A DNA stretch of 64,000 bases from Rostratula benghalensis (GCA_013399305.1 VXAI01000035.1:4906646-4970645); one strand, 5' to 3'. Positions 25,721 to 38,500 are shown, counted from the first letter of the stretch. The notes: generated from the letters alone by a model not told the origin. Program-made: numbers and translations.

Positions 25721-28294
25721 TAAAACATTGTGACAACGATCTTGGAGGCAGCCTTCCTGCTAAACAGTCCAAATTCAGCAAAGCTCTTATGCCAAAGCTT
25801 ACGTTTAAGCACATTTTTAAACATAACACAAGTCTGTCAAACAAATCACATAGTTAAGTACCTGACATTCAGGGACAGAACTTGAGAGAAAATCCAGAAC
25901 TTGAGATGTTTACGTTCATTTTTGAGCATTACTTGCAGGACTGTTGCTGGGTAAGAAGGTCCACGCACAAGTGGGGCTTTGCTAAAGAAAACCCCTCTGC
26001 ACTCCAGATGGGTCTATCGAAACATGGTGGGAGGTGAGGTGAGTCAATGAGCCAGGAGGGCACCTCACAGCAGTGCTGCCCCTGCACAGAACTGACCTCT
26101 CGTGCATTCTGTGCAGGAGCCAAGATACGGTTGCCTCCTTTTCCATTAAAAACACATGGGAATAGGTGTCTGGCTTTCAAAAACTGTAGTCCAGTCGTTG
26201 CTCTTCTCTGTGGTACAAATGACACCATTTTTACCTTCTGTGCCGCTTGTTTCTCTGTAGCACTCAAGGCAACTATGAGAAGGCAAGAAAGAAAAGCTTG
26301 TGCTTATCTGACTTCACCAAGGCCAGCGGGATTTGTCAGTGATCAAAAATGGTGTTCTTTTGTACTTTGTGTTGCTAAGGTGTGCACTCTTACCTGAAAT
26401 TGCATTTGTGACCAAAAGTAACAAAACTAAATGGAGTTAGGTGATAACCTGGTCTCTTAGGAAAAGTGAGAGTATGGTACATGCTGTTTGTATTTGATTT
26501 GCTAGAGCAGGTTAACGTGGTGGAGACAAGACTGTCCGGACAACGACGACATCAGTGTTTGCTTCCAATGCAGATGCTACCGTTCTGTTGGACACAGTGA
26601 AATGTGATGCAATAGAGTTCTTTTGATTTCCTCTATATGGAGTCTTTACCTCACAGGGGTTTGAATATAGGATGCTGGCAATGACCCACCTCATACTGCA
26701 TAGTGCTTCAGAAAGGAAGACAAGAATTTATTTGCAGTGGATACACCTATCTTGTGAAAATATATGTGGGTATTTAAATCAAATTATTTTCTGGGCATAT
26801 GCTTTTAGGGTGATGGCTTTCCATTTCTTCTGATTAGAGCCTTCTGGTCTTTTATGGATGGGATTAAATGTAGGAGGGGAGAAAGGCAAGCTTTTCCTGG
26901 TAGCTTTTCCCAACTTTGAGGTCTGCTGCAAAGGAGTCAAATCCATTTCCAAGTTCACCTGATGGGTGCCAGTTAAAAGCTTTCTGAAGTAGACTTCTAG
27001 GGTCAGACCTGCTTACCCTTTATACTCCATCAGCCTTAGTACTAATTTGCAAACTTGCATCTTTAGCATACCACAGCTACAAGACTTAATTATACCACAA
27101 ATCTGCCACCTCTCTGCAGTCTGTTTCTGGTCTGATGTGGTAGCAGGAAAGATCCTGGATGCTGAATGAAGTTCTACCTCAGTTCTGTTACAACACTTCA
27201 TTTTGGTAGTGCAAATGTGATTCCACACATTTAATATTTCTGCATGAAATTTTTAGATACTTGGTGTTAAGCTACTTCATAAAAATACTGTTGTTTTCGT
27301 GTTTTTATAGTAGCATGAAAATGAAAATTGAATGAAAATGGCTAAAAGAATTTTCTGCCTTCCCATAAAGGTTTAGATTTTGATCTGACTGTATTTTTTT
27401 TAAGTAGAAAATATTTTCTGTGGGATTCCGTTTTAGTTGCACTAGCGTAATATGTAACCAAGAGTGGAAATTGCTGTTTCCTGGGTGAGAGCTGGGGGAC
27501 TGTAGCCAGTGGGATTGCTTTAAGTGGTTGGCTTGTACATGCCATAGCATTAGAGGAGAAGGAACATGAGCTGAGGGCCAAACGGCACAAGTGATACTGA
27601 GAGCGAGAAATTTGAGTTGCTTGCAGATAACTGGGTTTCTTTTCAGTGTGACATTCGCGTGGTGTTTATAACCAGCGTGGTAGCTTTAGAGCCAGAATAG
27701 ATGTTGAGTCTAATGTTGTTTATTCTGACTAGCACCTTAGATCTTCACAGCTTTGCCCAAGGGAATTCTCCTCCACAGCAGAGCAACAGGATAGCGGTGG
27801 GTGAGTAGTAGGCTACGAGGGCATAACACGCAGTGGCAGATTGTTTAGGTCCCAGCAGGAATCTTAAGGCAAGGTAAATATTATCAGTGATGATGGTAGT
27901 GGTAGCCTTCAGAGGAAAAAGAAAATGTCTAGTTCAATCCTCAAGATACTTCCTACAAGAGAAAAAGAAATAATCCCAGAAATCTACAATTTTCTTCGCT
28001 TTGAAAGCCTGTTCGTCAAATGGGTTTGTTTCTAAGATTCACCGCTGTGGTGGTGGCAGGGGTACCACAACAAACTATTTCTGTGTTTCCACAACTGGGA
28101 AGGTTGTGGCTAAATGGAGCATGCCTTTCTGTCATTTTGCTTAAGTGCTTTTGGCATCCATTGAGCAAAGCTATACACTTCTAATCTTTAATTTTGATTG
28201 ATCTTTTCAATCCTGAACTAGAAAATAGGATGCATTTTCAATGTAACATTTAAATTAAAATATGAAATATTGTTTTGTAGTTGTTATATACATT

Positions 28295-28800
28295 ATTGGT
28301 TTGGTGGGTTAACAATGGCCAGCTGCCAGACGCCCACCCAGCTGCTCTCTCATCTACAGGATGGGGGAAGAAAATAAAATGAAAAAGCTTGTGGGTCAAG
28401 ATAAAGGCAGAAGTTTCACCAGTCCCCATTATGGGTAAAGCAGACTTGACTTGGGGGAAAAATTAATTTAATTTATTTCCAATTAAAATAGATTTGTATA
28501 GCCAGAATCAAAGAGGAAAATTAAAACAATGCATTTCCTCCCCCTCACCCCCTGCTTTTCCCAGACCAATTTCACTCACGACTGCTCTACCCACTGCCCC
28601 CACCCCCAGTCGTGCCGGCAATGGGTAATGGAGTTGTAGCAAGTCCAAAACAGTTCCTCTCTGACACCTCTTCCTCCTCACACTTTCCCCTGCCCACCCT
28701 GAGCCCTTTCTGTGGTCCCTGTACTTAGTGCCCAGTACACACTGTGCACTTTCCAGCCCAGAATATTTGCTGCAGAGTATGAATGCACAGCCTTGCAATG
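28295..28800. mobile_element. LTR-like interspersed repeat of avian type (family not named)
   Basis: This block reads like a repeat common in bird genomes. It opens GGTTTGGTGGGTTAACAATG and GCCAGACGCCCACC. It continues with GAAAATAAAATG...GCTTGTGGGTCAAGATAA, GCAGACTTGACTTGGGGGAA, an AATTTAATTTATT segment, a C-rich stretch and CTCTTCCTCCTCACACTTTC. I recognise the order of these motifs from memory and think it derives from an endogenous retrovirus LTR, but I cannot name the family. The right edge is uncertain (28760-28850). A CR1 tail follows within about 100 bp. The minus-strand frame across 28508-28798 is a by-product of this repeat. Confidence 0.6.
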
Positions 28801-28903
28801 TACTGACCCTTCGATAGTACCCAGACTCCTAGACATGCAGTTCTCAAAATGAACACAGGCACAGCTGGCTGACCAAATTCACATAGCAGACATTTAATGT
28901 TTA

Positions 28904-29230
28904 TAAATATGTAAAGGGTGAGCGTCAGGAGGATGGAGCCAGGCTCTTCTCAGCGATGGCCTATGATAGGACAAGGGGCAATGGGTACAAGCTGGAACAT
29001 AGGAGGTTCCACTTAAATATGAGGAAAAACTTCTTCACAGTGAGGGTGACGGAGCACTGGAATGGGCTGCCCAGAGAGGTTGTGGAGTCTCCTTCTCTGG
29101 AGACATTCAAAACCCACCTGGATGCGTTCCTGTGTGACGTGATTTAGGTGTTCCTGCTCTGGCAGGGGGATTGGACTAGAAGATCATTCAAGGTCCCTTC
29201 CAATCCCTGATAGTCTGTGATTCTGTGATT
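28904..29230 (+). mobile_element. CR1 LINE, 5'-truncated 3' end
   Basis: The terminal part of a chicken-repeat-1 (CR1) non-LTR retrotransposon in sense orientation. It starts near the typical AAATATGTAAAGGGTG and GGAGGATGGAGCCAGGCTC. It then reads the C-terminal end of ORF2 ([13 protein letters not shown], then [18 protein letters not shown]). After the stop comes the diagnostic tail GGACTAGAAGATC...AGGTCCCTTCCAA, ending in ATTCTGTG-type 8-mers. The open frame at 28956-29147 is this retrotransposon remnant, not a host gene. 5' truncation is usual for CR1. Confidence 0.93.
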
Positions 29231-31389
29231 TTCTTCATGTTTGTCAAGCACAGCAACACCTTTATAAATCTTTTTCTTTAAGCATCAGCCTGCATTATTC
29301 ATACAGAAACAATAAAACACATGGCATGTGTGACTCCACACATGCATATTTCTTTCTGGTATTCGGAGCTGAATGAAATAATGTCACCTGATAACTTTTT
29401 TTTTTTGAGAGAGAGTCATTTTTGTTTTCAGTGTTTGTGGTAGTTTTGTGCCCTTCCACCCTCCAAGGAAGTGGATGAGGGAGGTCCTGGTTAGCACCCA
29501 TTGCCAGACCCCCCATTGATTGCCAAGCAGCTTTGTGCTGAGCCCTAAATTTCCAAAGTTGACTTCAGTTCCACAGGAGAATGAACTGACTAATGATTTT
29601 AATAATCGTTATGAAGGGTAAAGCATAACTAACAAAAATGTTGTCATTAAAGCCAAAGCCAAAGCCACAACAAACTCAAAAGTAATCCTCTGTCCAAAAG
29701 ATTTCCTAACTAAGGAGCTGTTCCAGCTCCAAACAGTGGCAGTCATGTTGGTGAACATCATTTCTGTGCTGAGTCCCTTTAACATAATGCTAATTTTCCA
29801 AGGGAGGAGGAAAAATCCTCTCCTCTTGCAAAAGTGATCCCAGCCTTTTGTTTGTTGAAGTTGCTTTGCTGATTTATCTTCTTCCTCCCACACTACTTAA
29901 TGTTAATGCAAATGATATGGTCATCAACTTCTGGCTGATGGTGTTGTGTTCCTTTTTGCTGCCTCCCACTTTTCTTCTGCAGACAGAATTGACCTCACCA
30001 GCTGCTATGTTTGTCAGAGACATTCTTTCTTCTATTTCTTTGCCTCTGGGATTCAAAAGCACCAGTGAGTGGTGAAGCTGGAGTATGAAAAAACAAGTGA
30101 ATGGTGGAGTTACAGGGTGAGCAGCTGTAGGACATTTAGACAGGCTAAAGAAATAAAAAAGAAACTTGCTGAGATTCTCTCCTGAGAACAACCAAAAATA
30201 TATTGACTATTCCTGTGCTGCTGTTAGATGTGATTGACTGTATTAAGGGGAACTGAGCACTTCTAAGCATTCAGAAAATTAAAAAAAAGTGTCAGGTGTG
30301 GTCTTGAGGGATCCAGAGATGTTTGAAATTAAAAATCTATGTTTCACTATATAAGTAATGCATCTACCTAATTGGAAAAAAAAAACCACAACAAAAAAAG
30401 AGCTTAGATTTAGTCTCTAGTCTTCTCTTGGTGTGTAAACTTTTTCTTTCAAAACACAGATTTTAACTGTCTCTAGCAATTGCATCCTGCTGTGTTTAGT
30501 ATTACCCCTGTTGTGTTTGTTCAGATCTAGAAAAGACATCTCACTGAGGTCCTGACCTCTTATGGTCGTTATAATTCCCAGAACCCATTTTGAAAAAGCG
30601 TAATTATTTCCTGTTTATTAAATGCAGTCACTGCACAAGCAGAGGATGATCCTGCTTAACTCACGTAGTTTATGGCTGAAGCAAGTGGCAAAAGTAGTGT
30701 GTTTTCAGTGTTGGGGATTAACCCATATTAAGCTCAGCATTGCTGGGATCCAAGTTTCTCTTCCACCTGTCCGTAATTTGAAGGGGACCTGGCACATTTT
30801 CATGCACTCACTGGAGAAGGTTGCTGAATTTAATCCTCTTCTTTTCATACTTTGTTGTTTCTGAAAATCTTTTTTAGTCAGGGTAAATGCAGTCCCAAAG
30901 AGATGAGATTAAAAAATAAAAAAATCCCCCAGAGCCTAATAAATGTCATTTGTTAGCACCTTACCCTTGTTTGGCCCTTTTAAGGCTTGTATCAAGGTAA
31001 TGCAGGGTGCAATTGGCTTTACGCTGCAAATGGACCCCCAAGTGTTCTTCTTGTCACCCCAAGGGGACATTTATCACAAGAGAGAGAGAGCAATTACAGT
31101 GCAGTTAAACTCACTGTAGTAAATTTTGGTTTTTAAAAAGAGAGCTAACTTTGTTGTTGCAGGTTTAGCTGTGTTTCATGAGTTTTGCAGCCCTTGTGCA
31201 GTCTGTGATATGGCCTGGTACGGCAACTCAGTGATGCTGCCTCCTTTAATTATAGATTGTGCTTATTTATAATGTATGACTAATTTTAATAAAAGGATAT
31301 GATTTAATATTAATGGGCCTTTGTGTTCTACATATGGGACCCAGTTTAAGGATCTTTATCTCTTTTCCCTCTGTCCCCTTCTGCTGCAG
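29231..31389. other. AGBL4: AGBL4 intron leading to the HPGE exon
   Basis: Mostly featureless. The last 200 bp are AT-rich (TTTAATTATAGATTGTGC, then TTTAATATTAATGGGCC) before the pyrimidine tract and acceptor of the exon at 31390. The frames at 29609-30191 are short and overlapping, and I recognise nothing in them. Confidence 0.7.
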
Positions 31390-31479
31390 CAAACCTGTGT
31401 CCAGGGGCTGAACAGAAAGTGGTGTTCATCACTGCACGAGTCCATCCTGGGGAAACTCCATCTTCTTTCGTGTGCCAAG
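31390..31479 (+). CDS. AGBL4: AGBL4 (CCP6) coding exon with the zinc-binding HPGE motif
   Basis: Internal coding exon of cytosolic carboxypeptidase 6, an M14D metallopeptidase that removes glutamates from polyglutamylated proteins such as tubulin. It begins after a pyrimidine-rich tract ending CTGCTGCAG and ends at a strong donor, CCAAG|GTGAGT. The first two bases complete a codon from the previous exon, 29 codons follow (NLCPGAEQKVV, then FITARVHPGETPSSFVCQ), and the last base G opens a Gly codon. His and Glu of HPGE are the family's zinc ligands. The run PSSFVCQ is CCP6-like, whereas CCP1-4 have NSSW here. A second AG at 31403-31404 would give an in-frame start 15 bases later. I prefer 31390 because the NL...GAEQK spacing matches the mammalian protein as I remember it. 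No ATG or stop is present, so this is one piece of a multi-exon gene. The identification is by recall of the family, not by a search. Confidence 0.95.
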
Positions 31480-31579
31480 GTGAGTGTCTGCATGAAGATG
31501 GCAGATCTGGCAAGATCTGGTTTCCTATCAATCTGTGTCTTGGGTTTGCATAGCTTCAGAAATGATAGAAGGCCGAGTT

Positions 31580-31713
31580 CATAGAATGGTTGAGGTTGGT
31601 AGGGATCATAGAGTTCCAACCCCTCTGCCGTGGGCAGGGACACTTCCCACTAGACCAGGTTGCTCAAAGCTCCATCCAGCCTGGCCTTGAACACTTCAGG
31701 AATGTGGGATTCC
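31580..31713 (-). mobile_element. CR1 LINE 3' tail fragment
   Basis: Antisense CR1 tail. On the + strand it reads CATAGAATGGTTGAGGTTGG, then AGGGATCATAGAGTTCCAAC, CACTTCCCACTAGACCAGG and CCATCCAGCCTGGCCTTGAA. These are the complement of the CR1 3' end. Only the final part of ORF2 or the 3' region remains. It lies 101 bp past the donor site of the HPGE exon. Confidence 0.9.
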
Positions 31714-32329
31714 ATAACTTCACTTGATGGGTTTTTTTTCCACATGAGGATACAAGCAGAATCTCTCACCTCTATCAGCTGTCTGTCTTCTTGGGGGCAG
31801 TGGGAATATATTGTCTCTGAGTCTTGTGGATGTTTGCTGAACTTGGTTAGAATTGGACAGTGGACGATGAAGCTTTTTGGGAAGAACTGACAGTCACACT
31901 TATATGCAATGTGATCATGTAAGGCTGCTTTTCTTAGGAGAAAAGGCTGGAAAAGCTCTTGGAGTGATTCTTTAAGTGCTTATATTTTCTTGCTGTGTAC
32001 TATCTTTGCTTCTTTTCCACCACAAAGCAGTGACCCCAGTTCTCCAGTTCAATTTGAAGAGGCCTCTATTTATCTGAAGCTGCTGCTCTGAGGAGCTCAG
32101 CTCCCAGTGGCTGACAGCTGTTCCCTGCACAAAACCTTCCAGCTAAAAATAGAAAGCAAATTGCCCAGCTTGTATGTGTAAAGAGTTGTAAATCTCAGGC
32201 TTGTGGGTACAAATAAATAAATAATCCTGCCATGTGTTCCTATAACCTCATTGTATAAGTCTGAAATATTGTACTTATGGTATGTGACTTTCCGCGGTGG
32301 TAAATTGTTGACGGTGTAAATCAACGTAA

Positions 32330-32480
32330 CTCCCCCGCAGCCAAAGCAATATGCTAATTTACTACATCAGCTTGGATCTGGCCCTGCCTAGCCAATGAGT
32401 TGCAGCAATCAAGCATATGCAGAGTTTATTACGTTGGCTGATTGTAAAGCCGCAGATTGGTTTGCAACCAGCCCTGTCGG
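32330..32480. promoter_or_regulatory. candidate regulatory block with octamer-like site
   Basis: Contains ATATGCTAATTTACTACATC (POU/octamer-like ATGCTAAT), a CCAAT box (AGCCAATGAG), GCATATGC and GGCTGATTG, about 0.9 kb past the HPGE exon. It is repeat-free. Function is inference. Confidence 0.25.
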
Positions 32481-33206
32481 TACCTAAAGACCTCAGTGGG
32501 AAAGGTCTGGCACAGTTTTTGTAGTCTTCTCCGTGCGTTCCTCATCCTGGCAAGGTCCCGTGTCTGGCATCTCTCTAAGGCAAAAGGTCAACAGCTGCCA
32601 CTTCTGCTGTCCTAGCCCAATGGGCTAACAGGACTCAGGGCCTCTTCTTGCCAGCTTGTGGAGTAGCAAAGGTAAAACCCTTCCTTTAAAAAAAAACAAA
32701 ACAGTGTTTCAGGCTGAAAGCAGAAAAACAGCGAGTTTCCCATCTCCTGTGGTGGCACAGTCAATGCAGGGCATTATAGTTCACATGATGTTTGTTAATG
32801 AATATGGATTTTTAATTGGATGCTTTGATTCTGTTTGTGGCTGCCGGCATAGCCCCGTGAAATGAGGGCTGAGGCACGCTGCTGAGGTGGTACTTTGGAA
32901 ATGATGTTATTTTATTTTGATAATGGAGAGTTTATTCAGAAGGGAAAAAAAAATAGAATGTGAAAAAGCAGGTGGCACGCTTAGCCTGATGAAATAACTG
33001 CATGGAAGTTGTGCTCTGATTGTCTCAGAGAAACTTGCTGTTTTGTAGGAAAAATTAAAACAAAAAAAGAGAGGGGGGAAAAAATAAGAAAAAAAAAAAA
33101 AAAGGAGGGGTCAATCTTGGAGAAGCACATCAGAAACTTGCTGTGACTGCAGTTATTATGCACGCTTGACTGGCTTGGAAATGCACAGATCTGAAGGCAC
33201 TGAACT

Positions 33207-33312
33207 CCGCTGTGCACTGAGCCGTTCTGCCCAGCGCAGATGACGCTGCCTCGTGCGCATCGTTAGCGTCAAGGGGAGTGGGAACAGCAACCACTTCAAC
33301 ACCATCGCTGCG
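33207..33312. other. small CpG-dense patch
   Basis: Ten CpG dinucleotides in about 106 bases (CCGC, GCCGTT, AGCGCAG, GACGC, TCGTGCGCATCG, AGCGTC, ATCGCTGCG) in an otherwise CpG-poor intron. It is too short for a CpG island, and no promoter or exon was recognised. Confidence 0.5.
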
Positions 33313-35479
33313 TTGTTTCTAGCCCTGCCAAATGTGAGATTGGGTGCTTGCTCCACCTTCGGAAACTTTTGTGTGGGAGGGTCAAAAAAAGGGATAAAGA
33401 GGATCCCTTTGGCATTCCTCCCAATGAGGAATTTTATTTTGGAATCTTGGAAAGTATTTTGGCAGTTAGATGCTGCAGATATAATATCCAAATGCCAGCC
33501 CAATGCACGTGTAATGTGTCAGATTTTTATTTTTTTTTGGTAGAGAGATTTCTTCTTGAATATTTGATTATGCTCACCATCTGAAGTATTAAGATATGGA
33601 AGCTAATTCCAAAGATTCCCCAGGTGCAAGCAGCATTTTGTATATGGAACAGCAGAATTGTGATTGCTGAGGCCTGGAGAATCAGCCAGTAGGGGAATAT
33701 AGGGGAATAGATAATTAGTTACAAGCTTTCTTTGTCTTTTTTCTTTATTTTTTTTTCCCCCCAGTTCAATTCAGGCACTGTCTTCCTCTTGAACAGCTCT
33801 AAGCTCATAAATAACTCCTTCCTCATTTTTTCTACCCATCTTTGAGCTAGCTAAGTCTCTTCCCACCCTCTTTGGCCTGTTCACTGTTAGGGATATATAG
33901 ATACTGTGCAATCCAAACACCAGCTTCCTGGGGCTTGGCAGGAGCTCCCTATTTTTTCTTCCATTTTTTGATTAGGCAAGATGGTCTGTTGAGAAGGAAG
34001 TTGTCTAGCCTAGAAACATCAGGGTATACTTGTTCCTGTCTGTTGGTCCTTTATCACACAGATTATGGTCTAAGCAACGATCTTTGTATTCTCGTGGGAA
34101 AAGACCTTCAAGTCTCCCTGTTCAGAACTGTATTGTTTCTGTGTCATCCGGCTTCACATTCTGTTATGAAGAGTACACTGAAAATGGACATTTGGATACA
34201 AATACCCTGTAATCCATACAAGTATTATAAACTTGGATACACACCTCTGTCTCCTTACAGCTGTGGAGTGTTTGCAGCAGTAGCCAGACCTCCCTAGAAT
34301 CATCAGGCCACCTCATCCAGCAGTTAAAAACAAGTACTATAATATTTCACACAGAGCACAGCTGCTGAGCTACAGCTCACTTCCTTAAAAGGCAGACAAA
34401 AGCCCGGAGGGCCTCTTCGTAGAAAGATGGATTAAGAACCTTTTGTTTCTGTTTTGGTCTTTTAAGAGTTATTACAATGCTTCTGGTTAGCCTTTTTAGG
34501 AAGTTTTCCTAATAGTTCTTAACTGCTTGTTATGGAGTTCAGGGACAGAGATGGAGAGTTACTCACCAAAGATTATATTCACACGAGTACCCTTTACATC
34601 CAAAGGTAGGATGATGCTCTCCTCCTCAGGCTGTGACGATCGTTGGTGCTTGTGTTGTGTTTGGGTGTGAGCAAGTTAGGAGTAGGGTCTGGCATGAAGA
34701 GGACTGTTGCTTTCATTTTGCTCTTCCTTGACTATTTTCTAGCCAACTGGAGTCACTGCTGCTCCTGGAGGGCTTTTATAGTGCAACACAAAACTGTGCA
34801 AATTCATCTTACAGCTTAAACTCGTCTTTCATGGGCTGTCCATCTTTCTGAGGGATTGTTCTGAAGTTGTGGGCTTAGATTCTTTTCCTTTCTGAGATAT
34901 TTTCCTTCATCTCCATCCCCTACCCCCATCCCATCTGTATTTTTATTTAAGAAAACATATGCTATTTTCTGTCTTTCACATGACAGTGTTAAAGAGAGTA
35001 AATTATTAACTTTTACAGATAGCGTCAAATGTCAAGTAATGCTTATGTATGTAGTGTGCACAAGTATTTGTGTGTAAAATCTGTACAAGTCCCCACCCTC
35101 TGAACACTGGTGATAAACCAGCTTTCCAGAAGCTTGGATTTTATCTCTTGAAAGGAGTATTCCACTCCCCCCCTGTATTCTTACAGTCTTATTTTCCTTC
35201 CTTTGGCTGCTAGATTTTATTTTCTTTGTGAGAGATAAGCCACTGTCCCTCACTATTCATGTGCTTGGAAAGTTGTATGAGATGTGGTGATTACCGTGTT
35301 AAAATCTGTCCTGTATGATTTGGTTTTTGCCAGCTGTCAGGAATTGCAAGTTTAAGCTTGTCTAGATGTACTTAGACATATTCTTTCCTCATTGGCTTAG
35401 CATGTTCTATTAGTAGGATATCATTTGTTGTCCCTTTAATGCGTTTATTGGTGTGACATCCACTATGCCTTCTAAATGC

Positions 35480-35504
35480 AAAAAAAAAAAAAAAAAAAAA
35501 AAAA
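35480..35504 (+). repeat. 25-base poly-A tract
   Basis: A pure run of 25 A between TCTAAATGC and TTTGTACC. No retrotransposon body was recognised immediately to its left. Confidence 0.95.
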
Positions 35505-38500
35505 TTTGTACCCTAAGTGTTTTACTTCAATATAGTTTGCAAGGCTGGAATGGAAATTCCTGTGCAAGAGGGGAGGGAGAGGCATCCCCCAGCTGGCTTT
35601 GCAGATGAGAAGCATCTTGTGCTAAGTGTAATTTGACCTGAAGCTGACCTTGAAGTTTATAGGTTGAATAGGGAACAGCTATTAAAAAGAAAATATAAGG
35701 AAAACAGACACCTGGGACTCTTATCGATAAGAAATGGAGCAAAAATGACTTTTCAATCAATCTTTTTTCATTACAGTTGCTTAAATGAATGCTCCCTCTC
35801 GCTTTACCTTAATTGAGATGATATGAAATGAAAAACTAGACTACACTGGGCAATGTCTCTTGGTTTTCTAACATTCGTGGTTTGTGCTTTTAATACCTAA
35901 CACCTTGTCACCTGAGAGCATGAAAAAATCCACAAACTTTGATACAAATTTTCATTCTAAGTTTAAAGAATGGGGTAAAAGAAGGCAGACTGCTTGAAAA
36001 CACATCTCCCACCAGATCTCTCAGAAGTACTGCTGTTGCACAATGACTCACTGGACTAGTAGGTAATTGAACTTTCTTTCTATGTGACTAAGGGTCCTCC
36101 ACATAAAATGAAGAATGGGTTCTAAGATGGCATCTTAAAAGTGGTGGCAGTTTTCTAGGTCACTTCATGGAGGTAGTCTCTTCAAATTCTTTGAATTTGA
36201 TCCTGTAGGTTCCCTGAAGGAGTTAGTAAGAGAGCAAAGTTTCTTCAACGTGAGTGGGGCCTATTTTTTTTTTCTTTTGGTTTTATTTTTTGCTTGTGAG
36301 AAAGACAGTTATATGTGTGAGAAGAGTAATTTTGAAACTTGTTGCTCCTACTTGGAATTTTAGCCAAACTCTGTCTTTTATTATGAAAGAGAAATAAGCT
36401 ATTTATTTTCCTTCCTTCACTAAGCATAAATCTTTTGAGCATTAGGGCATAAGTGATAGCAAGTGAAAGACAGGATGGGGCATGTTTTCAATGCAAGAGT
36501 AAATGCAGCTAATAAAGATTTAACAAGTGAAAAGATCCTTTCTGAAGTAACAGAGGTGATGACCTCACTTAGCTGTTTCCAGGGGATAAAATTATCCTAA
36601 AGAAATGTAACTGAGTTCTGTAGGCATTTGTATAGGATGCATTTTGTAACAGCAGCTGTACTGGAGAAAAACAATGAACCCAGAAAATGCCTGTTGTGGT
36701 AATGATGGGACCTTCAGACATCACCTGACACACTTCATATCAGACTGAATTTGTACCTGGGTTTGTACGGGTTGCATCAGTTCTGACCTCACTTATTCTG
36801 CTGTACTATTCCTTCTAGCAAGCCAAATCGTCTCCGTTTTTCAGCATTTCCTACCAGAGGAGGAAACAAAATAGGATTCCATAGAGAGTGGGGATCTTAT
36901 ACGTGTGTGTTTGTTATATTACTGCAAAGTCTCAATTCCGTCTCCCAAATGAGAGACTGGAAACAAACGCTTATGCTCTGCTGGCTACTTCAGACTCAAA
37001 GTAAATGACTCCATATGTATAAAAGCTTCATTTGCCATTCAAGCTTTGAAGGTGGGGTGCTCTACATAGGCCAAGCAGCAGACCTGTGGGTGCTCTCTGT
37101 TTCAGGAATGCCCTTTGTGGGGGCTGTTGCCAGTGTTCTCGTTTGTGGGCTGCATTGTTAATACTGAAGACAACAGAACTAAACAGTAGCTCTACTTTAA
37201 ATGAGTTTTATATTCTCTTGGCACCCAAAAGGTACAGACATGGAAGCTTCCATTCCATTTCGGTACCCTTTGCAGATTTTTTTTTTTTTGTTTAGGCACA
37301 ATCCATTGGGAAATGCCTCTATAAAATGAATTATATTCTGCATGGATAAGATAACATGCACAAGTTGTGGTAGGAGAAGATGGGAACACTCTCCTGTTCA
37401 TTTAGCTGCAGTTTAGCACTTACAAGTGGTGAGGGAACACAGGGAATGGAAGCTGCACTTCATTGTCTCTTTTATAGGGGTTCAGGAAACCAAGTGATGA
37501 GAAGCAGAAAAAAAAAACAGAATTCAACAGCCCAACCATAAAATGAGCTGCAGGGCTCTCTTAAAATTGTTAGACTGCGTTCATCCTTCTCACAAACTTT
37601 TTTGTAAGTGCACAGCTCCTAAGCTTTAATACAAAGGGAAACATACTCTCCTTGACTTCTAAAGCAACATGAAGAACGCTGTTGTCTGTCCCTTGTAAAT
37701 CTCCTGGATGGGATTTCAGTGTGAAGTATCCCAGGAGAGAAAGGGGTTGTTCTAAGAATATAAAAGATCTATATTGACGTAATGAAAATAATAGCTCCTC
37801 TTAAAATTGTGTTGATGTAAATAGAATGTTAGAAGAATTTCTGCTACCCAAAGTGACATTAGTTTTTACAAGACAAATCAAGTTTTGCATAAATTCACTA
37901 TGGTGTCAAGGCAGGCATGAGAGGTTATACACCTAGTTTCCTGATCTGGAGGAAATGTATAATGAGGATAAATTTCTCTGGCTATAGAGTTATGTGATTT
38001 ACTCTCTTACCACTGGTGTGTTCTGAATGTGCCAGGGAACCCACACACAGAAGAGAAGAAGGTGTGATGGTGGCAGGGTGGGTAGAGGGGTTGTACAGAG
38101 GCTGAAGTCTGCAAAAGGAAGAAGGAATCTCCAGAGCTCTAGAGAACAGGACTGCCTCTGAGAGAGGAGCCGTGTCATCTGTGGAGAGAAGGCTGTTGTG
38201 TGGCTGAGACACAGCTTCCCACCAACAGCAGAACTCTATCAGTGGTAGCTGTAACAGAAAATTGGACTCGCCAGGAAAGCTCACTGCTCCAAGTATAGTC
38301 CTGCTCACCTTCTATCTTCCAGTAGGAAGAACGGATCAGTCCTAACTCCTCACTCTGGGACAACAAGGTCAGTTTTGCCTACACAATTGAGAAATGTCAA
38401 ATGCCTTTGTTTGATTTAGTTTGTCCTTTGCCCAGATGCCTTTGACTACCTCTGCTTAACTAATCCTTTTTACAATAATCAGCTAAAAGAGCTTTTGGTC

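Larger units (their letters stand above)
12451..28294. other. upstream AGBL4 intron, no gene seen
   Basis: Apart from the listed tracts, palindromes, a possible old CR1 piece at 20.2 kb and the unidentified frame at 19.4-19.9 kb, nothing supportable was found. Open frames such as those at 18080-18403, 20623-20961 and 25929-26397 have no recognisable domains and overlap one another on both strands, as chance frames do. Confidence 0.65.

Noticed and set aside
31346..31643. Minus-strand frames across the HPGE exon, and the plus frame at 31321-31584
   Set aside because: They overlap the AGBL4 exon in wrong frames or on the wrong strand; the true frame is fixed by HPGET and the splice phase.
33872..34297. 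141-codon plus-strand frame
   Set aside because: Random-looking composition with no family signature; no exon-like boundaries agree with AGBL4.
35480..35504. Poly-A as the tail of a processed pseudogene
   Set aside because: No recognisable coding or retrotransposon sequence precedes it, and no target-site duplication was seen.
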